NCBI GenBank assembly: GCA_029550965.1
Contig: JAKPGJ010000009.1
Span: 1 to 64,000 of the forward strand
From: Bacillota bacterium
GTDB taxonomy: Bacteria > Bacillota > Clostridia > Oscillospirales > CAG-382
Direction of reading: 5' to 3'
DNA length: 64,000 nucleotides
Shown here: positions 14,756-23,501 of the stretch, in pieces
How the letters are laid out: the number at the start of each line of letters is the position of its first letter
Position numbering within the stretch: position 1 is the first letter of the stretch
Translations under genes and position numbers: made by a program
Notes under the pieces: model-generated
What the model was told of the DNA's origin: nothing
Databases searched by the model: none
Seen by the model: only the letters and a program-made list of their open reading frames with translations

Positions 14756-14791
14756 GCAGTCCGTGTTGCAGAACACGGACTGTTTTTTATT
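14756..14791 (+). terminator. Terminator of the SleB-type gene
   Basis: CAGTCCGTGTT-GCAG-AACACGGACTG is followed by T6, 15 bases after the stop codon. Confidence 0.92.
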
Positions 14792-14918
14792 CTGCTTCCA
14801 TAACAGGCGCGACATCGTCCGAAAAATGCAAAGCCGTATGAGCTCAAACCGCCGACGGGCGCCGCGCATCATTCCGAATGTGATAGAGTATAGAAAAAAG
14901 CAAAGGCATACTGATAAA

Positions 14919-14957
14919 AAAGGAACAATCCTTACCCGAAGGATTGTTCCGCTTTTT
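14919..14957. terminator. Bidirectional terminator
   Basis: GGAACAATCCTT-ACCCG-AAGGATTGTTCC is flanked by A6 and T6. It closes the leftward gene that ends at 14957. Confidence 0.85.
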
Positions 14958-16051
14958 TAATGGTCGTACCAGTCGTAAATTAAGAACTTGTCGCCCACTT
15001 TGCGCAGGTAAATGGTCTTGTCGATACTGTCCTTATAGTCCGGCTTCCCTTTTTTGGTCAGCACCTGCGTGAACGAAACGCGGCAGGAGAAGGTGTTCTC
15101 GTCGTACGCGTAAAACTCGCTCGCGCTCACGTCGATAAAGTGGTAGCCGGAATGGTCGATGACGAAATAGGTCTCCGAAGTGCGGATGTTGTCATACAGC
15201 GTTGAGGCCGGGTCGAAATAAGCCTTAATGTTCGAAAACCGCTCGTCGTTGCTCATATAAGCCGCGTACTTTTTCATCGCGGTCAGCACGGTTTCTTCGT
15301 ACTGTTCTTTTAAGCTGTCGCTGTAAACGATATCTGCCGTGTATGTCTTCTTTTCCTCGTTGTACGAAAGCGCGCTTTCTTTGCCTTCTGGGTTTAGAAC
15401 CTTCACCGCCGGGTCAAAGTACAAATCGTCGACCTGATAGGTGCAGTAAGTGATGCCGCTGACGCCTTCGGGCATGTGCTTGCAGCTCTCGGTCTGTATG
15501 TCCGATTCTATTATATACTGCGGCTCTACCTTTTTTCCGTTGATATAAACCGTGTAATTGGACGGGGCGGTAACGCGCACCGACTTCTCCGGCGCGATTC
15601 TCAGGGTGAACTGATAGGGTTCGTACACATCAAAACCGTTTTTGGTTTTTTTCGCGCCGGTTTTGATGGAGAAACCGGCAACGGCGCTTTCGCCGAACTG
15701 AACCTCGTACCGCTGGATTTTGACATCGGTTTCGTCTTTTTTATCGTCGGAGATGCCGCTGTGGTAGGTCACTTCGCAGCCGTCATACAGGCTGCGCAGG
15801 TATTGAACCAGACTCTCCTTGCTCTCGAACTCCGATATCTCGATGCCGCTGAGCGTAATGAGCGCGTCGAAATCCATGCTTTTGTAATACCGGTTGAAGA
15901 TTTCCTCCGCCACATACTTCGGCTGGGCGCTTTCGTAATCGGCAAGATAATCGCTCAGGTACCGCATCGCCAATTCGACCGCGACGACGAATACCGCGAT
16001 GAACAGAATTAAAAATATGTAAAATTTGGGCAATCTGTTTTTTCGGCGCAT
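14957..16051 (-). CDS. Single-pass membrane protein of unknown function
   Basis: A 364-residue protein with a basic start, one membrane segment (FYIFLILFIAVFVVAVELAM, about 10-30) and a large outer part. Two repeats of similar style are seen: residues about 45-150 and 255-360 both resemble small alpha+beta NTF2-like folds (EEIFNRYYKSMDFDALITL; TVLTAMKKYAAYMSNDERF...). They flank a beta-rich centre with NYTVYINGKKV, a pattern seen in TcaA-like envelope proteins. I do not recognise a named family. It lies 25 bases downstream of the glycosidase-like envelope gene in the same direction, so both probably act at the cell surface. Confidence 0.6.
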   Translation of the reverse strand: MRRKNRLPKFYIFLILFIAVFVVAVELAMRYLSDYLADYESAQPKYVAEEIFNRYYKSMDFDALITLSGIEISEFESKESLVQYLRSLYDGCEVTYHSGISDDKKDETDVKIQRYEVQFGESAVAGFSIKTGAKKTKNGFDVYEPYQFTLRIAPEKSVRVTAPSNYTVYINGKKVEPQYIIESDIQTESCKHMPEGVSGITYCTYQVDDLYFDPAVKVLNPEGKESALSYNEEKKTYTADIVYSDSLKEQYEETVLTAMKKYAAYMSNDERFSNIKAYFDPASTLYDNIRTSETYFVIDHSGYHFIDVSASEFYAYDENTFSCRVSFTQVLTKKGKPDYKDSIDKTIYLRKVGDKFLIYDWYDH

Positions 16052-16076
16052 TTTTGCTAAATCCTCCTGAATCAGG

Positions 16077-17369
16077 CTATGCCTGCGGCTTTTTTACCAC
16101 GAAGTAAGTGGGGATATATCTCGGAGGAGTGAACGCCTTATACTTGTTCACAAGACCTTTCTTCTGGTTGTCGTCCAGCGTGTCCGGGTCGATGTTGTAT
16201 TTCGTATAATAATCCTCGTAATACATTTGCGTCGACGAACCGCCGTCCAGCATTCCCGCCGTGACTGCCCCGAACGAAACCATGATATTGATGACGTCGT
16301 TGCGGGTTGCGCCCAAACTGCTTGCTGTCCGGCCGTCGGTCACCAGAAGAATCACCGTGCCGTCCGCAGTCTGTCCGATCGCCGTCCGCTGCGCGGTTCC
16401 GACATCGCTGTCCGCGTAATACAGCCGCACGTTTTCCCCGTCGTTGTCGATTAAAACGTTTCCGGTCTGAAAGCAGACCGCGTCGCGAATGCCCAGCTTG
16501 TCGGCTTCCTCCCGCGTCATCGAGTTTTTCACAATCAGCTTGTTGTTTTTATCAAAACCGATAAACGTGCGCCGGATGCCGTCGTCCCACACGCATTTCC
16601 CCTGCGAATAGGTAAGTCCGACCGGCCGCTCGCCTTTTCCGTGTCCGCCGATGTCCGGGAACTCGCCGCCGTTAATCGCCGCGACCGCGCCGATGTCCTT
16701 GTAGCGGTTGACAACCGTAAAGATTTGCGCGCCGATGGTGGCGGACTGGTAATTCGAAGTAGAAGTGCCGACAAAAACATTCGCCGGGTCCTTTACCAAT
16801 AAAACATAGGCTTTGTATGTAGAGCCGTTCAGGATAATCAGCTTCATCCCGTCGATCGCGTCCGCCCAGAAATCGGGGTCGTTCTCCTGCGGACCGGATG
16901 GATTCGGGTTGTTGTCCGACGGGTTTTTGATCAAATCCTCTACCTTAATCACGGTTTTGCTCTGCTGTTTGCTCTTTTCAACGATGCTGTCTACCTCTTC
17001 CTTGCTCAGGAACAGCTCGGGCACCCACTTGGTCGCGCTCGCCTGCATCAAAGACAGCACAAGCTGGTACTTCGCGGTCTCGCTCGGGCCGTTCGTAAGC
17101 ACGTAACCGAGCCGGTAAACGGCAAAAACGCAGAGTATCAGCAGCGTAAGGATGAACAAAAGCGTCCTTCTGGCAACCATGAGCGCAAGACGCTTTCTGC
17201 GTTTTTTATGCAGTTTTCGATATCTTTGGTTGAGTATTTCGATTTCTTTCGGCTTTAACTTCTTTACGCACGAATAACGGGACCTTTTTGCGCCCTTTTG
17301 AATGGAAGCGAGCGCAAATCTTTTTTTATGAAGTTTCTTCGGCTTTCGATGGATATTTCTTTTTTCCAT
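16077..17369 (-). CDS. Membrane-anchored phosphodiester glycosidase (NAGPA-domain) protein
   Basis: A 430-residue protein. A very basic N-terminal tail (about 1-63) precedes one membrane segment (LALMVARRTLLFILTLLILC, about 62-85) and an outer domain. The domain from about 170 to 425 is of the phosphodiester alpha-N-acetylglucosaminidase (NAGPA) type, with VAAINGGEF, GKGERPVGLTYSQGK, QRTAIGQTADGTVILLVTDGR and GMLDGGSSTQMYY. Bacterial members act on wall or exopolysaccharide phosphodiesters; the substrate here is unknown. AGGAT precedes the ATG. The next gene is the unknown membrane protein, with 25 bases between. Confidence 0.85.
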   Translation of the reverse strand: MEKRNIHRKPKKLHKKRFALASIQKGAKRSRYSCVKKLKPKEIEILNQRYRKLHKKRRKRLALMVARRTLLFILTLLILCVFAVYRLGYVLTNGPSETAKYQLVLSLMQASATKWVPELFLSKEEVDSIVEKSKQQSKTVIKVEDLIKNPSDNNPNPSGPQENDPDFWADAIDGMKLIILNGSTYKAYVLLVKDPANVFVGTSTSNYQSATIGAQIFTVVNRYKDIGAVAAINGGEFPDIGGHGKGERPVGLTYSQGKCVWDDGIRRTFIGFDKNNKLIVKNSMTREEADKLGIRDAVCFQTGNVLIDNDGENVRLYYADSDVGTAQRTAIGQTADGTVILLVTDGRTASSLGATRNDVINIMVSFGAVTAGMLDGGSSTQMYYEDYYTKYNIDPDTLDDNQKKGLVNKYKAFTPPRYIPTYFVVKKPQA

Positions 17370-17559
17370 ATAGGAATCCTTCCGTTTGCAAAACTACATA
17401 CAGCATAGAAATAGTGGCGAAAAAAGCATGGAATTGTTTCAGGAAAAAAATAGCTTTTTTTGAAGCCGCGCCTGCTGTGTTTCGTTATAGCACATCTTTG
17501 TCAAAAAAGCTATATGGAAAATAGCAATATCTTATTTTTTCGCTTTCCATTTTTTTCTT

Positions 17560-18006
17560 TTAGATATAATACATAATTTCCGGACCGGACTTGCGCTTCT
17601 CCGCGTCAATCGCAAGCATCTCGAGGGTGACCGATTTTAAAGCGTCGCGCAGCGTTTCGTCGGCCTTGTCGAAAACAAGACAATTGATCGCGTCGTTGAT
17701 TTCGGGCGCGTGCTGCTTTACCGTATCCTCCGCTTTTTCAAAAAGCGACAGCTCGACGGCGGATAAAATATCATAAGCGGTTATCTCTTTCGGGTGCCGC
17801 GCAAGATGGTAGCCGCCCTGCGCGCCCTTGATGGAGTTCACGATTTCCCCGCGTTTGAGCAGCGCGAAAACCTGCTCGAGATAGATTTTGGAAATCCCCA
17901 GCCTTTCCGAAATGCTGATGACCGTTATATGCTCGCCGCTCTCGTAGCAGGCCGCCATATATACCGCGGCCGCGAGCGCGTATCTGCCTTTTGCCGAAAT
18001 TCTCAT
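17560..18006 (-). CDS. Rrf2-family transcription regulator, CymR-like
   Basis: A 148-residue winged-helix regulator. The DNA-binding part (1-80) includes MRISAKGRYALAAAVYMA, ISERLGISKIYLEQVFALLK and GAQGGYHLAR, all standard Rrf2 features. The region where IscR/NsrR hold an Fe-S cluster has a single Cys (AINCLVF), so cluster binding is unlikely. The gene is divergent from cysK with 168 bases between. In Bacillus and staphylococci the Rrf2 protein CymR pairs with CysK to repress sulfur genes, so this is probably a cysteine-responsive repressor working with the neighbouring synthase (inference from context). Confidence 0.85.
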   Translation of the reverse strand: MRISAKGRYALAAAVYMAACYESGEHITVISISERLGISKIYLEQVFALLKRGEIVNSIKGAQGGYHLARHPKEITAYDILSAVELSLFEKAEDTVKQHAPEINDAINCLVFDKADETLRDALKSVTLEMLAIDAEKRKSGPEIMYYI

Positions 18007-18023
18007 ACAACTCTCCTTATCAT

Positions 18024-18044
18024 TACATACTATTTTAATATGTA
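18024..18044. promoter_or_regulatory. Inverted repeat, candidate Rrf2 operator
   Basis: TACATA-N9-TATGTA lies 18 bases upstream of the Rrf2 start and about 50 bases from the cysK -35 box. An AT-rich dyad between divergent regulator and target is where such a repressor would bind. Confidence 0.4.
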
Positions 18045-18092
18045 TTATAAATCATTTTTCCCTTTTTGTCAAAAAAAATATGTAAAAAGCTA

Positions 18093-18121
18093 TTGACAAA
18101 TTCGGAAAAAAAGTATATATT
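18093..18121 (+). promoter_or_regulatory. Sigma-A promoter of cysK
   Basis: TTGACA (18093-18098) and TATATT (18116-18121) are 17 bases apart, about 55 bases ahead of the cysK start codon. Confidence 0.75.
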
Positions 18122-18174
18122 GGTAATGTATTCATCGCATATATGATTAATATGTTTTTGTGGAGGTAGCCATC

Positions 18175-19104
18175 ATGTCAAGCGTTTATAAAAATTTGGT
18201 TGAGTTAATCGGCAACACGCCGCTGCTGGAGCTGACCGGTTACGAGAAAAAGCACGCGCTGAAAGCGACGCTGATCGGAAAGCTCGAATACTACAACCCC
18301 GCCGGCAGCGTCAAGGACAGAATCGCAAAGGCTATGATTGAGGACGCAGAGAAGCGCGGCCTGCTGAAACCCGGTTCCGTCATCATCGAACCGACCAGCG
18401 GCAACACCGGCATCGGTCTGGCAAGCATCGCGGCGGCCAAAGGATACAGAATTATTCTCACCATGCCCGAAACCATGAGCATAGAGCGGCGCAAGCTGCT
18501 GCAGGCTTACGGCGCCGAACTCGTGCTGACCGAGGGCGCCAAGGGCATGCGCGGCGCGGTCGAAAAAGCGAACGAGCTGGCAAAGGAAATCCCGAACTCC
18601 TTCATCCCCGGACAGTTTGACAACCCCGCGAACCCGGAGATACACCGCAGAACAACCGGTCCCGAGATTTGGAACGACACCGACGGAAAAGTGGACATAT
18701 TTGTATCAGGCATCGGCACCGGCGGAACCATTACCGGCGCGGGCGAATACCTGAAGTCCAAAAACCCGAATATCAAAATCGTCGCGGTCGAACCGTTCGA
18801 TTCGCCGGTTCTTTCCGAGGGCAGAGCGGGCTCGCACAAAATTCAGGGAATCGGCGCGGGTTTCGTTCCGGCAGTGCTGAACACGAAGATTTACGACGAA
18901 ATTATCAAGGTAAAGAACGAGGACGCTTTCAAAACCGGCAAAGAGCTGGGCAGAACAGACGGTCTGCTCGTCGGCATCTCCGCCGGCGCGGCTGTCTGGG
19001 CGGCGACCGAGCTGGCGCTGCGTCCTGAAAACGAGGGCAAAACGATCGTCGCCATTCTCCCCGACACCGGCGAGCGGTACCTTTCGACGCCCTTGTTCGA
19101 ATAA
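18175..19104 (+). CDS. cysK: Cysteine synthase A
   Basis: A 309-residue PLP enzyme that makes L-cysteine from O-acetylserine and sulfide. The ATG at 18175 has GGAGG 8 bases ahead; the in-frame GTG at 18160 overlaps that site and is rejected. Lys47 in [10 protein letters not shown] is the PLP lysine. [10 protein letters not shown] (about 72-81) is the substrate loop, [15 protein letters not shown] binds the cofactor phosphate, and VGISAGAA follows. All match CysK and lack the features of cystathionine beta-synthases. It has its own promoter and terminator and is divergent from the Rrf2 regulator. Confidence 0.95.
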   Translation: MSSVYKNLVELIGNTPLLELTGYEKKHALKATLIGKLEYYNPAGSVKDRIAKAMIEDAEKRGLLKPGSVIIEPTSGNTGIGLASIAAAKGYRIILTMPETMSIERRKLLQAYGAELVLTEGAKGMRGAVEKANELAKEIPNSFIPGQFDNPANPEIHRRTTGPEIWNDTDGKVDIFVSGIGTGGTITGAGEYLKSKNPNIKIVAVEPFDSPVLSEGRAGSHKIQGIGAGFVPAVLNTKIYDEIIKVKNEDAFKTGKELGRTDGLLVGISAGAAVWAATELALRPENEGKTIVAILPDTGERYLSTPLFE

Positions 19105-19122
19105 CCGATATAAAAAATCTTA

Positions 19123-19158
19123 CGGCGGAAGAAAACCTTCCGCCGCTTTTTCTTTTTT
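19123..19158 (+). terminator. Terminator of cysK
   Basis: CGGCGGAAG-AAAAC-CTTCCGCCG is followed by a T-rich run. Confidence 0.9.
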
Positions 19159-19990
19159 ATTTTAGCAGGTCTATTCCTTTATAAATCACGTTCGTTTCCT
19201 GTTCGCTTTTCCTCCAGTTCTGCAACGCGGGGCTGTCTCCCCAGTTTTTAATGCGGAAATCAATGTTGGCGATCAGGCATTTTTTCGCGTCAAACCCGAC
19301 CGGCGCGATGGTAATCATTCTTCTGCCCTTGATGCCCTCGGAATCCGGGCCTTGAATGTCGGACAGCATAAACCAGAACAAATCCTTCGCGTAATAGGTC
19401 AAAAGCTCGTCTTTATCGACGGCGGCGCCGTTATAATTCGCCGACGCGGAGAATACGACCTCCTCCTGTTCCGCGATTTTCTGCCGCAGTTCGGAAATGT
19501 CCAAAGGGGTTCCGTCTTTATCGGAAAGATAGAGATTATAGGTGGGGTCAAGCATTACCCATTTGTTCAGCTCTTTAATCCAGCATTCGCAAACGACGTG
19601 GTTGTCGAAATCATACGGCGAAAACGGCATTATGTAAACTGCGCGCGCCTTCATGCCCAGCGCGAGCAGACATTCGGTCATCGCCAGCGACAGCGAGCGG
19701 CAGTTGATTCCGTGATAGACGCCTTTGTCAAACGCGTAATCAAACAGGTCCAACGCCGTGTTCCGGATGCGATTGTCATAGTTTCCGTAATGGAAGATAT
19801 GCGACGAAATCCAGTTCAGCAGGTTTACAGCCCTGTCGAAATCGCTGCCCCCTTCCGCCGCCTTTTCGATCGGATAAGCGTTTTTCAGCTCCCAGTAATC
19901 CGCGTCGACAAGATACTTTACCCGCACGTCCGCCCCGTCGTCCCGGAAAACATCCATCATTTTGAGCATTCCCGAATACAAATCAAACAT
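19157..19990 (-). CDS. Transglutaminase-like cysteine protease domain protein
   Basis: A 277-residue protein with a transglutaminase-like core: Cys in HGINCRSLSLAMTECLLALG, His in FDNHVVCECWIKE and Asp in WVMLDPTYN, in the right order and spacing. No signal peptide or membrane segment is evident, so it is probably cytoplasmic. It is the last gene of a leftward cluster with MoxR ATPase, DUF58 and a membrane protein, a common set in which a transglutaminase-domain protein takes part. Family members range from peptidases to inactive binding proteins; the triad here looks intact. Confidence 0.75.
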   Translation of the reverse strand: MFDLYSGMLKMMDVFRDDGADVRVKYLVDADYWELKNAYPIEKAAEGGSDFDRAVNLLNWISSHIFHYGNYDNRIRNTALDLFDYAFDKGVYHGINCRSLSLAMTECLLALGMKARAVYIMPFSPYDFDNHVVCECWIKELNKWVMLDPTYNLYLSDKDGTPLDISELRQKIAEQEEVVFSASANYNGAAVDKDELLTYYAKDLFWFMLSDIQGPDSEGIKGRRMITIAPVGFDAKKCLIANIDFRIKNWGDSPALQNWRKSEQETNVIYKGIDLLK

Positions 19991-20006
19991 TTTTCGCTAC
20001 CGCCTT

Positions 20007-20654
20007 TTATTTATTTTTGATTTCCTGCAGTAACTCTCTGACAACGCTGTCCGGAACCCCCGCGCGCTCGTCGGAATACCTTGCGCCGTTATAACATTCA
20101 AAAATCCGACGCTGACCGGGCGTTTCGGCAACCCTTTGCGCGATGTCCGACGGCGTCATCGCGCTGTCGAACCGGAATCCGCGCTTGATGCACTTTCTTA
20201 CGAACATAATATAGATAAACCGGACCCGCTCCCGGTTGTTCTGCAAATCCTTCCATTTCGGCAAAGCGGGTCTGCGTTTCTTTTCTTCCTGCGCCCGGTT
20301 CCTTCTGATCTCGCCGAAGGCGAACTCGATTTTATCCCTTCCTTTGATATAAACAAGATTGCGCCGAAACCCTAACTTCGCGGCGGTTTTTTTGGCGGCA
20401 GTTCGAACATAGCGGATAAAATCTCGAATCCGTTTCACCAATTTTTCAAAAAACCCTTTTTTGCGTCTGCGCCTTAGTTTTCTGAGCGCGCGGAAGAACA
20501 AAATCACATCCGCCGCCATCAGAATAAACATAAACGACCGGATGAGCGTATCCGACTTATAGTCAAACATGAACTGGAGCAGTACAAAAAAGAGCACAAA
20601 GTAAAAGCAGGGGATGAAGTATTTCAGCATCTCTTTGTATTTTCGCGGTTTCAT
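20007..20654 (-). CDS. Membrane protein of the MoxR/DUF58 cluster
   Basis: A 215-residue protein with two membrane segments (about 10-30 and 35-55), a strongly basic middle and a soluble C-terminal part. Residues about 160-212 (RGFRFDSAMTPSDIAQRV...YNGARYSDE) look like the C-terminal helical domain of DUF4129 proteins, which regularly accompany MoxR, DUF58 and transglutaminase genes. It starts 4 bases inside the stop of the GrpB-family gene and ends 16 bases before the transglutaminase gene, so it is part of the operon. Function not known. Confidence 0.6.
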   Translation of the reverse strand: MKPRKYKEMLKYFIPCFYFVLFFVLLQFMFDYKSDTLIRSFMFILMAADVILFFRALRKLRRRRKKGFFEKLVKRIRDFIRYVRTAAKKTAAKLGFRRNLVYIKGRDKIEFAFGEIRRNRAQEEKKRRPALPKWKDLQNNRERVRFIYIMFVRKCIKRGFRFDSAMTPSDIAQRVAETPGQRRIFECYNGARYSDERAGVPDSVVRELLQEIKNK

Positions 20655-21172
20655 AACAATCCCTGTTCCAGTTCGGCTTTTTTGAGGACATTTTCTATAA
20701 AGTCATGTTTTCCATTCGTATATGCATTGATATCATGGCGGTAAACTTCTGATAGCGCTTGTTTTAGATTGGCATACTCGTTTCGTGCTTTTTCATGCGT
20801 GCGCAGATAGTCGCGAAAAAGGATTTGGCGTTTCATCTCCGGACTGTATTTCGGGCAGACATACATATGATAGTCCATAAAATCATCCGGCTGACTGCGT
20901 TTAAAACACTCGCGCATTGGAATTCCGAGATCGCCTTCATGTTCATAACCGATTTTACGCAACCGCTGTGCTACCTCTGGAAAGACATCGTACGAATCAA
21001 TAATGATTATAAAATCAATAATCGGTTTTGCCGCCAATCCCGGCACCGAAGTGCTCCCGACATGAGCAATATCTATGATGATATCGCCGATATAAGGCAA
21101 AAGATACGCTTTAATTCGGTTGAACTCCTCGGGCCACGCGGGGTTATATGATTCTACAATGATTGTCCGCAT
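20651..21172 (-). CDS. GrpB-family (UPF0157) nucleotidyltransferase-fold protein
   Basis: A 173-residue protein from the ATG at 21172 (a TTG at 21196 is a weaker start). It carries the family hallmarks: VESYNPAWPEEFNRIK at the start, then IAHVGSTSVPGLAAKPIIDF with the Asp of the nucleotidyltransferase fold, and HMYVCP in the middle. The biochemical role of the family is not established. Its base composition is more AT-rich than its neighbours and it splits a MoxR-DUF58-membrane protein-transglutaminase set, so it looks like an inserted gene that kept the operon reading through. Confidence 0.85.
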   Translation of the reverse strand: MRTIIVESYNPAWPEEFNRIKAYLLPYIGDIIIDIAHVGSTSVPGLAAKPIIDFIIIIDSYDVFPEVAQRLRKIGYEHEGDLGIPMRECFKRSQPDDFMDYHMYVCPKYSPEMKRQILFRDYLRTHEKARNEYANLKQALSEVYRHDINAYTNGKHDFIENVLKKAELEQGLL

Positions 21173-21239
21173 ACAGCTTTTCCCATCTGTACACAATTTT
21201 CAATGCGAATGTATTTGCGCTCGACACCCCGCCAGTTTT

Positions 21240-22397
21240 TCATTCGCGAAATCGGGAAGCGTTATGTCTATCCAGCGTAATAACGGTCACGCCCCTGCCC
21301 AGCCGTTTCAGCTCCCGTATCCTGCTCTCCAGTTCGGGGTCGGTATAAAAGTTGATAACGCAGATATCCGTATCGTATTTTTCTCTTTTGATGTTCTGAT
21401 CAAACAGCGCGGTAAAGGACATCACCGAAGCGTAGTTCAGCTCCGACATGCATTTTAGAATCTCCTTCGCCTGCGCGCTGCCCGCCGCGGGCGGGAAATA
21501 CACGCATAACGCGCCGTTTTTGCCCTTCGTGTTCGCCGCGAAACCGATTTTTCCGCCCTGTCTCGCAGCTTCGGTAACAATCGCGGCGGCGTAGGACAGC
21601 CCCGCTTCGATAAGCCGAACGTACTCCGGCGTTTCGATGCGCAAAAACTGCGGCGCGTCGAAGTCCATATAAACGGTAACATTCATCTGCGAGGAAAAAT
21701 CATAGTTGTTCACCATCAGCTCGCGCATGCCGTTCCGCAGCGAGCGCGCGGAGGCTTTGAAGTTGATGCTGTTCATCGGATCGCCGGGCATATAATTGCG
21801 CAATCCGGCAATCATAAAAGGGTCCTTTATATATCTGCTGCGGGTCAGCTCGTTCCCGAGATAGTTCAGCCGCGCGACAACGCTGTTTTTGTCGCTGACA
21901 GCCGCCGGATAAACATAAAGCTCCGCCGGCGCGGAAATATAGACAAACCGCTTGTTTGTATATATCTCCACCTCGTCGAGCCTATAATAATTTCGGATAT
22001 GGGTTTTTATGTCGTGCGTTCTGGTAATTTTGGTGAACGGCATCAAATGAAAGCGGCTGACGAAATACTGCACTTTCTCGTCCCTTTCCGCCGTCACGCC
22101 GTCGATTTCGATGCCCGTGCTAACATAACAGCCCACGTCGATAAAAAACAGCGGCACGATGGTCGGGTTGTAGATAACCTCCGTCAGCGTGAGCGTATCC
22201 CCGGCATGCACGCCTTCTTCCGAAAAAAAGCGTTTGTAAGCAATCTTCTCGATGGCGTACCTTCTGATTTTCAGCGCGAGCTTGTAAATCAGCCACGCCA
22301 GAACCAGCGCGGCCGCGATAAGCAGGAGCGCCTGAAAAAAATCTGATTTTACAAGCGATACGAACAGTTCGCCGAGTTTCGATACGGGGCTTTGCAT
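21240..22397 (-). CDS. DUF58 domain membrane protein
   Basis: A 385-residue protein. The ATG at 22397 follows GGAAGA; an upstream TTG at 22415 is possible. A membrane segment lies at about 20-42. The DUF58 motif (about 195-250) includes YIKDPFMIAGLRNYMPGDPMNSINFKAS, and a vWA-like fold follows, with MNVTVYMDFDA and a C-terminal NFYTDPELESRIRELKRLGRGVTVITLD. These proteins are regular partners of MoxR ATPases; the pair is thought to act in envelope or metal-cofactor assembly. The gene starts within a few bases of the MoxR stop, so the two are co-transcribed. Confidence 0.85.
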   Translation of the reverse strand: MQSPVSKLGELFVSLVKSDFFQALLLIAAALVLAWLIYKLALKIRRYAIEKIAYKRFFSEEGVHAGDTLTLTEVIYNPTIVPLFFIDVGCYVSTGIEIDGVTAERDEKVQYFVSRFHLMPFTKITRTHDIKTHIRNYYRLDEVEIYTNKRFVYISAPAELYVYPAAVSDKNSVVARLNYLGNELTRSRYIKDPFMIAGLRNYMPGDPMNSINFKASARSLRNGMRELMVNNYDFSSQMNVTVYMDFDAPQFLRIETPEYVRLIEAGLSYAAAIVTEAARQGGKIGFAANTKGKNGALCVYFPPAAGSAQAKEILKCMSELNYASVMSFTALFDQNIKREKYDTDICVINFYTDPELESRIRELKRLGRGVTVITLDRHNASRFRE

Positions 22398-22401
22398 ACG
22401 C

Positions 22402-23352
22402 TTATCTTCCGTCAAAAACGCTCTCGGTCGGAACCGGCACTCTTTGTAATACCTCGCGTACGACCGCGACGTCCATCGCGCTCTTCACCCGCGCGGCGCT
22501 TGTGAGCATCAGCCTGTGCGCGAGCACCGGAACCGCCGCTTTCTTTACGTCGTCGGGGAGAACGTAGTTCCTGCCGGAAATCGCCGCATACCCTTTCGCG
22601 ACTTTTAACAGGTGGATGCCCGCGCGCGGGCTCGCGCCGAGCAGAACTTCCCCGTGCTGCCTGGTTTCTTCGATGATGGCGCTGACGTAATCGATGATGT
22701 CGTCATGTGCGAAAACGTCGTTCAGACCCTCCGCGGCCGCGAGCACGTCCCGTTTGGAGAGGACGGCGTTTACCTCCGGCCGATACGCGCTGTTGTTTCG
22801 GATAATCCGGTTGCTCTCCGCGCGCGCGGGATAGCCCATCGAAGTCCGGACAAGGAAGCGGTCCAGCTGGGCCTCGGGCAGCGGAAAGGTTCCCATGCTG
22901 TCAATCGGGTTCTGGGTCGCGATGACCATAAACGGGCTTTCCAGCGGATAGGTTTTGCCCTCCACCGTAACCTGCCTTTCCTCCATGCACTCCAAAAGAC
23001 CCGCCTGCGTTTTCGGCGTGGCGCGGTTGATCTCGTCCGCCAGCAGGATGTTTGTGAAAACCGGTCCGGGAATAAACGCGAACGTAGAGTTTTTCATGTC
23101 GAAGTAGTTCACGCCGGTCAAATCCGCCGGCAAAAGGTCAGGCGTGAACTGAATGCGCTTAAAGCTGCAGTCAATCGATGCCGCAAGCGTTTTTGCGAGC
23201 AGGGTTTTCCCGGTTCCCGGCACGTCGTCAATCAGGAGATGCCCGCCGCAGAACAGGGTGATAATCGCGAGGTCAACCACGTCGCTTTTGCCGACCACAG
23301 CTTTCTCTATGTTTTTTTTCAGTTTTTCATATACGAAGTAAACGCCGTTCAT
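22402..23352 (-). CDS. MoxR-family AAA+ ATPase
   Basis: A 316-residue ATPase of usual length. Walker A is VPGTGKTLLAKTL (about 44-56), Walker B is NILLADEINRATPKTQ (about 105-120), sensor 1 is in VIATQNPIDSMGTFPLPEAQLDRF, and the C-terminal lid contains GASPRAGIHLLKVAKGYA. MoxR proteins are chaperone-like ATPases that act with vWA/DUF58 partners. It is the first gene of the leftward cluster and has a near-consensus promoter. Confidence 0.93.
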   Translation of the reverse strand: MNGVYFVYEKLKKNIEKAVVGKSDVVDLAIITLFCGGHLLIDDVPGTGKTLLAKTLAASIDCSFKRIQFTPDLLPADLTGVNYFDMKNSTFAFIPGPVFTNILLADEINRATPKTQAGLLECMEERQVTVEGKTYPLESPFMVIATQNPIDSMGTFPLPEAQLDRFLVRTSMGYPARAESNRIIRNNSAYRPEVNAVLSKRDVLAAAEGLNDVFAHDDIIDYVSAIIEETRQHGEVLLGASPRAGIHLLKVAKGYAAISGRNYVLPDDVKKAAVPVLAHRLMLTSAARVKSAMDVAVVREVLQRVPVPTESVFDGR

Positions 23353-23394
23353 CGCCGACCGCCCTTTTTTGCTTCTTTTTTAACACTTAAATCT

Positions 23395-23423
23395 ATTATA
23401 AAATTGAGAACATCCTGTGTCAA
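23395..23423 (-). promoter_or_regulatory. Sigma-A promoter of the MoxR cluster
   Basis: On the minus strand TTGACA (23418-23423) and TATAAT (23395-23400), both consensus, are 17 bases apart, 43 bases before the MoxR start. Confidence 0.8.
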
Positions 23424-23501
23424 GTTGAAAAAATTAAAAAAATATATTGTATACATTGAAACATATTAATTTTTTGATAAAATAGAAAAGCGGGGTTTTG
23501 A

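Noticed and set aside
17449-17517. Inverted repeat TAGCTTTTTT...AAAAAAGCTA with about 40 bases between arms
   Set aside because: The arms are mostly A/T runs and the loop is long; a functional structure is possible but the match is close to what AT-rich DNA gives by chance.
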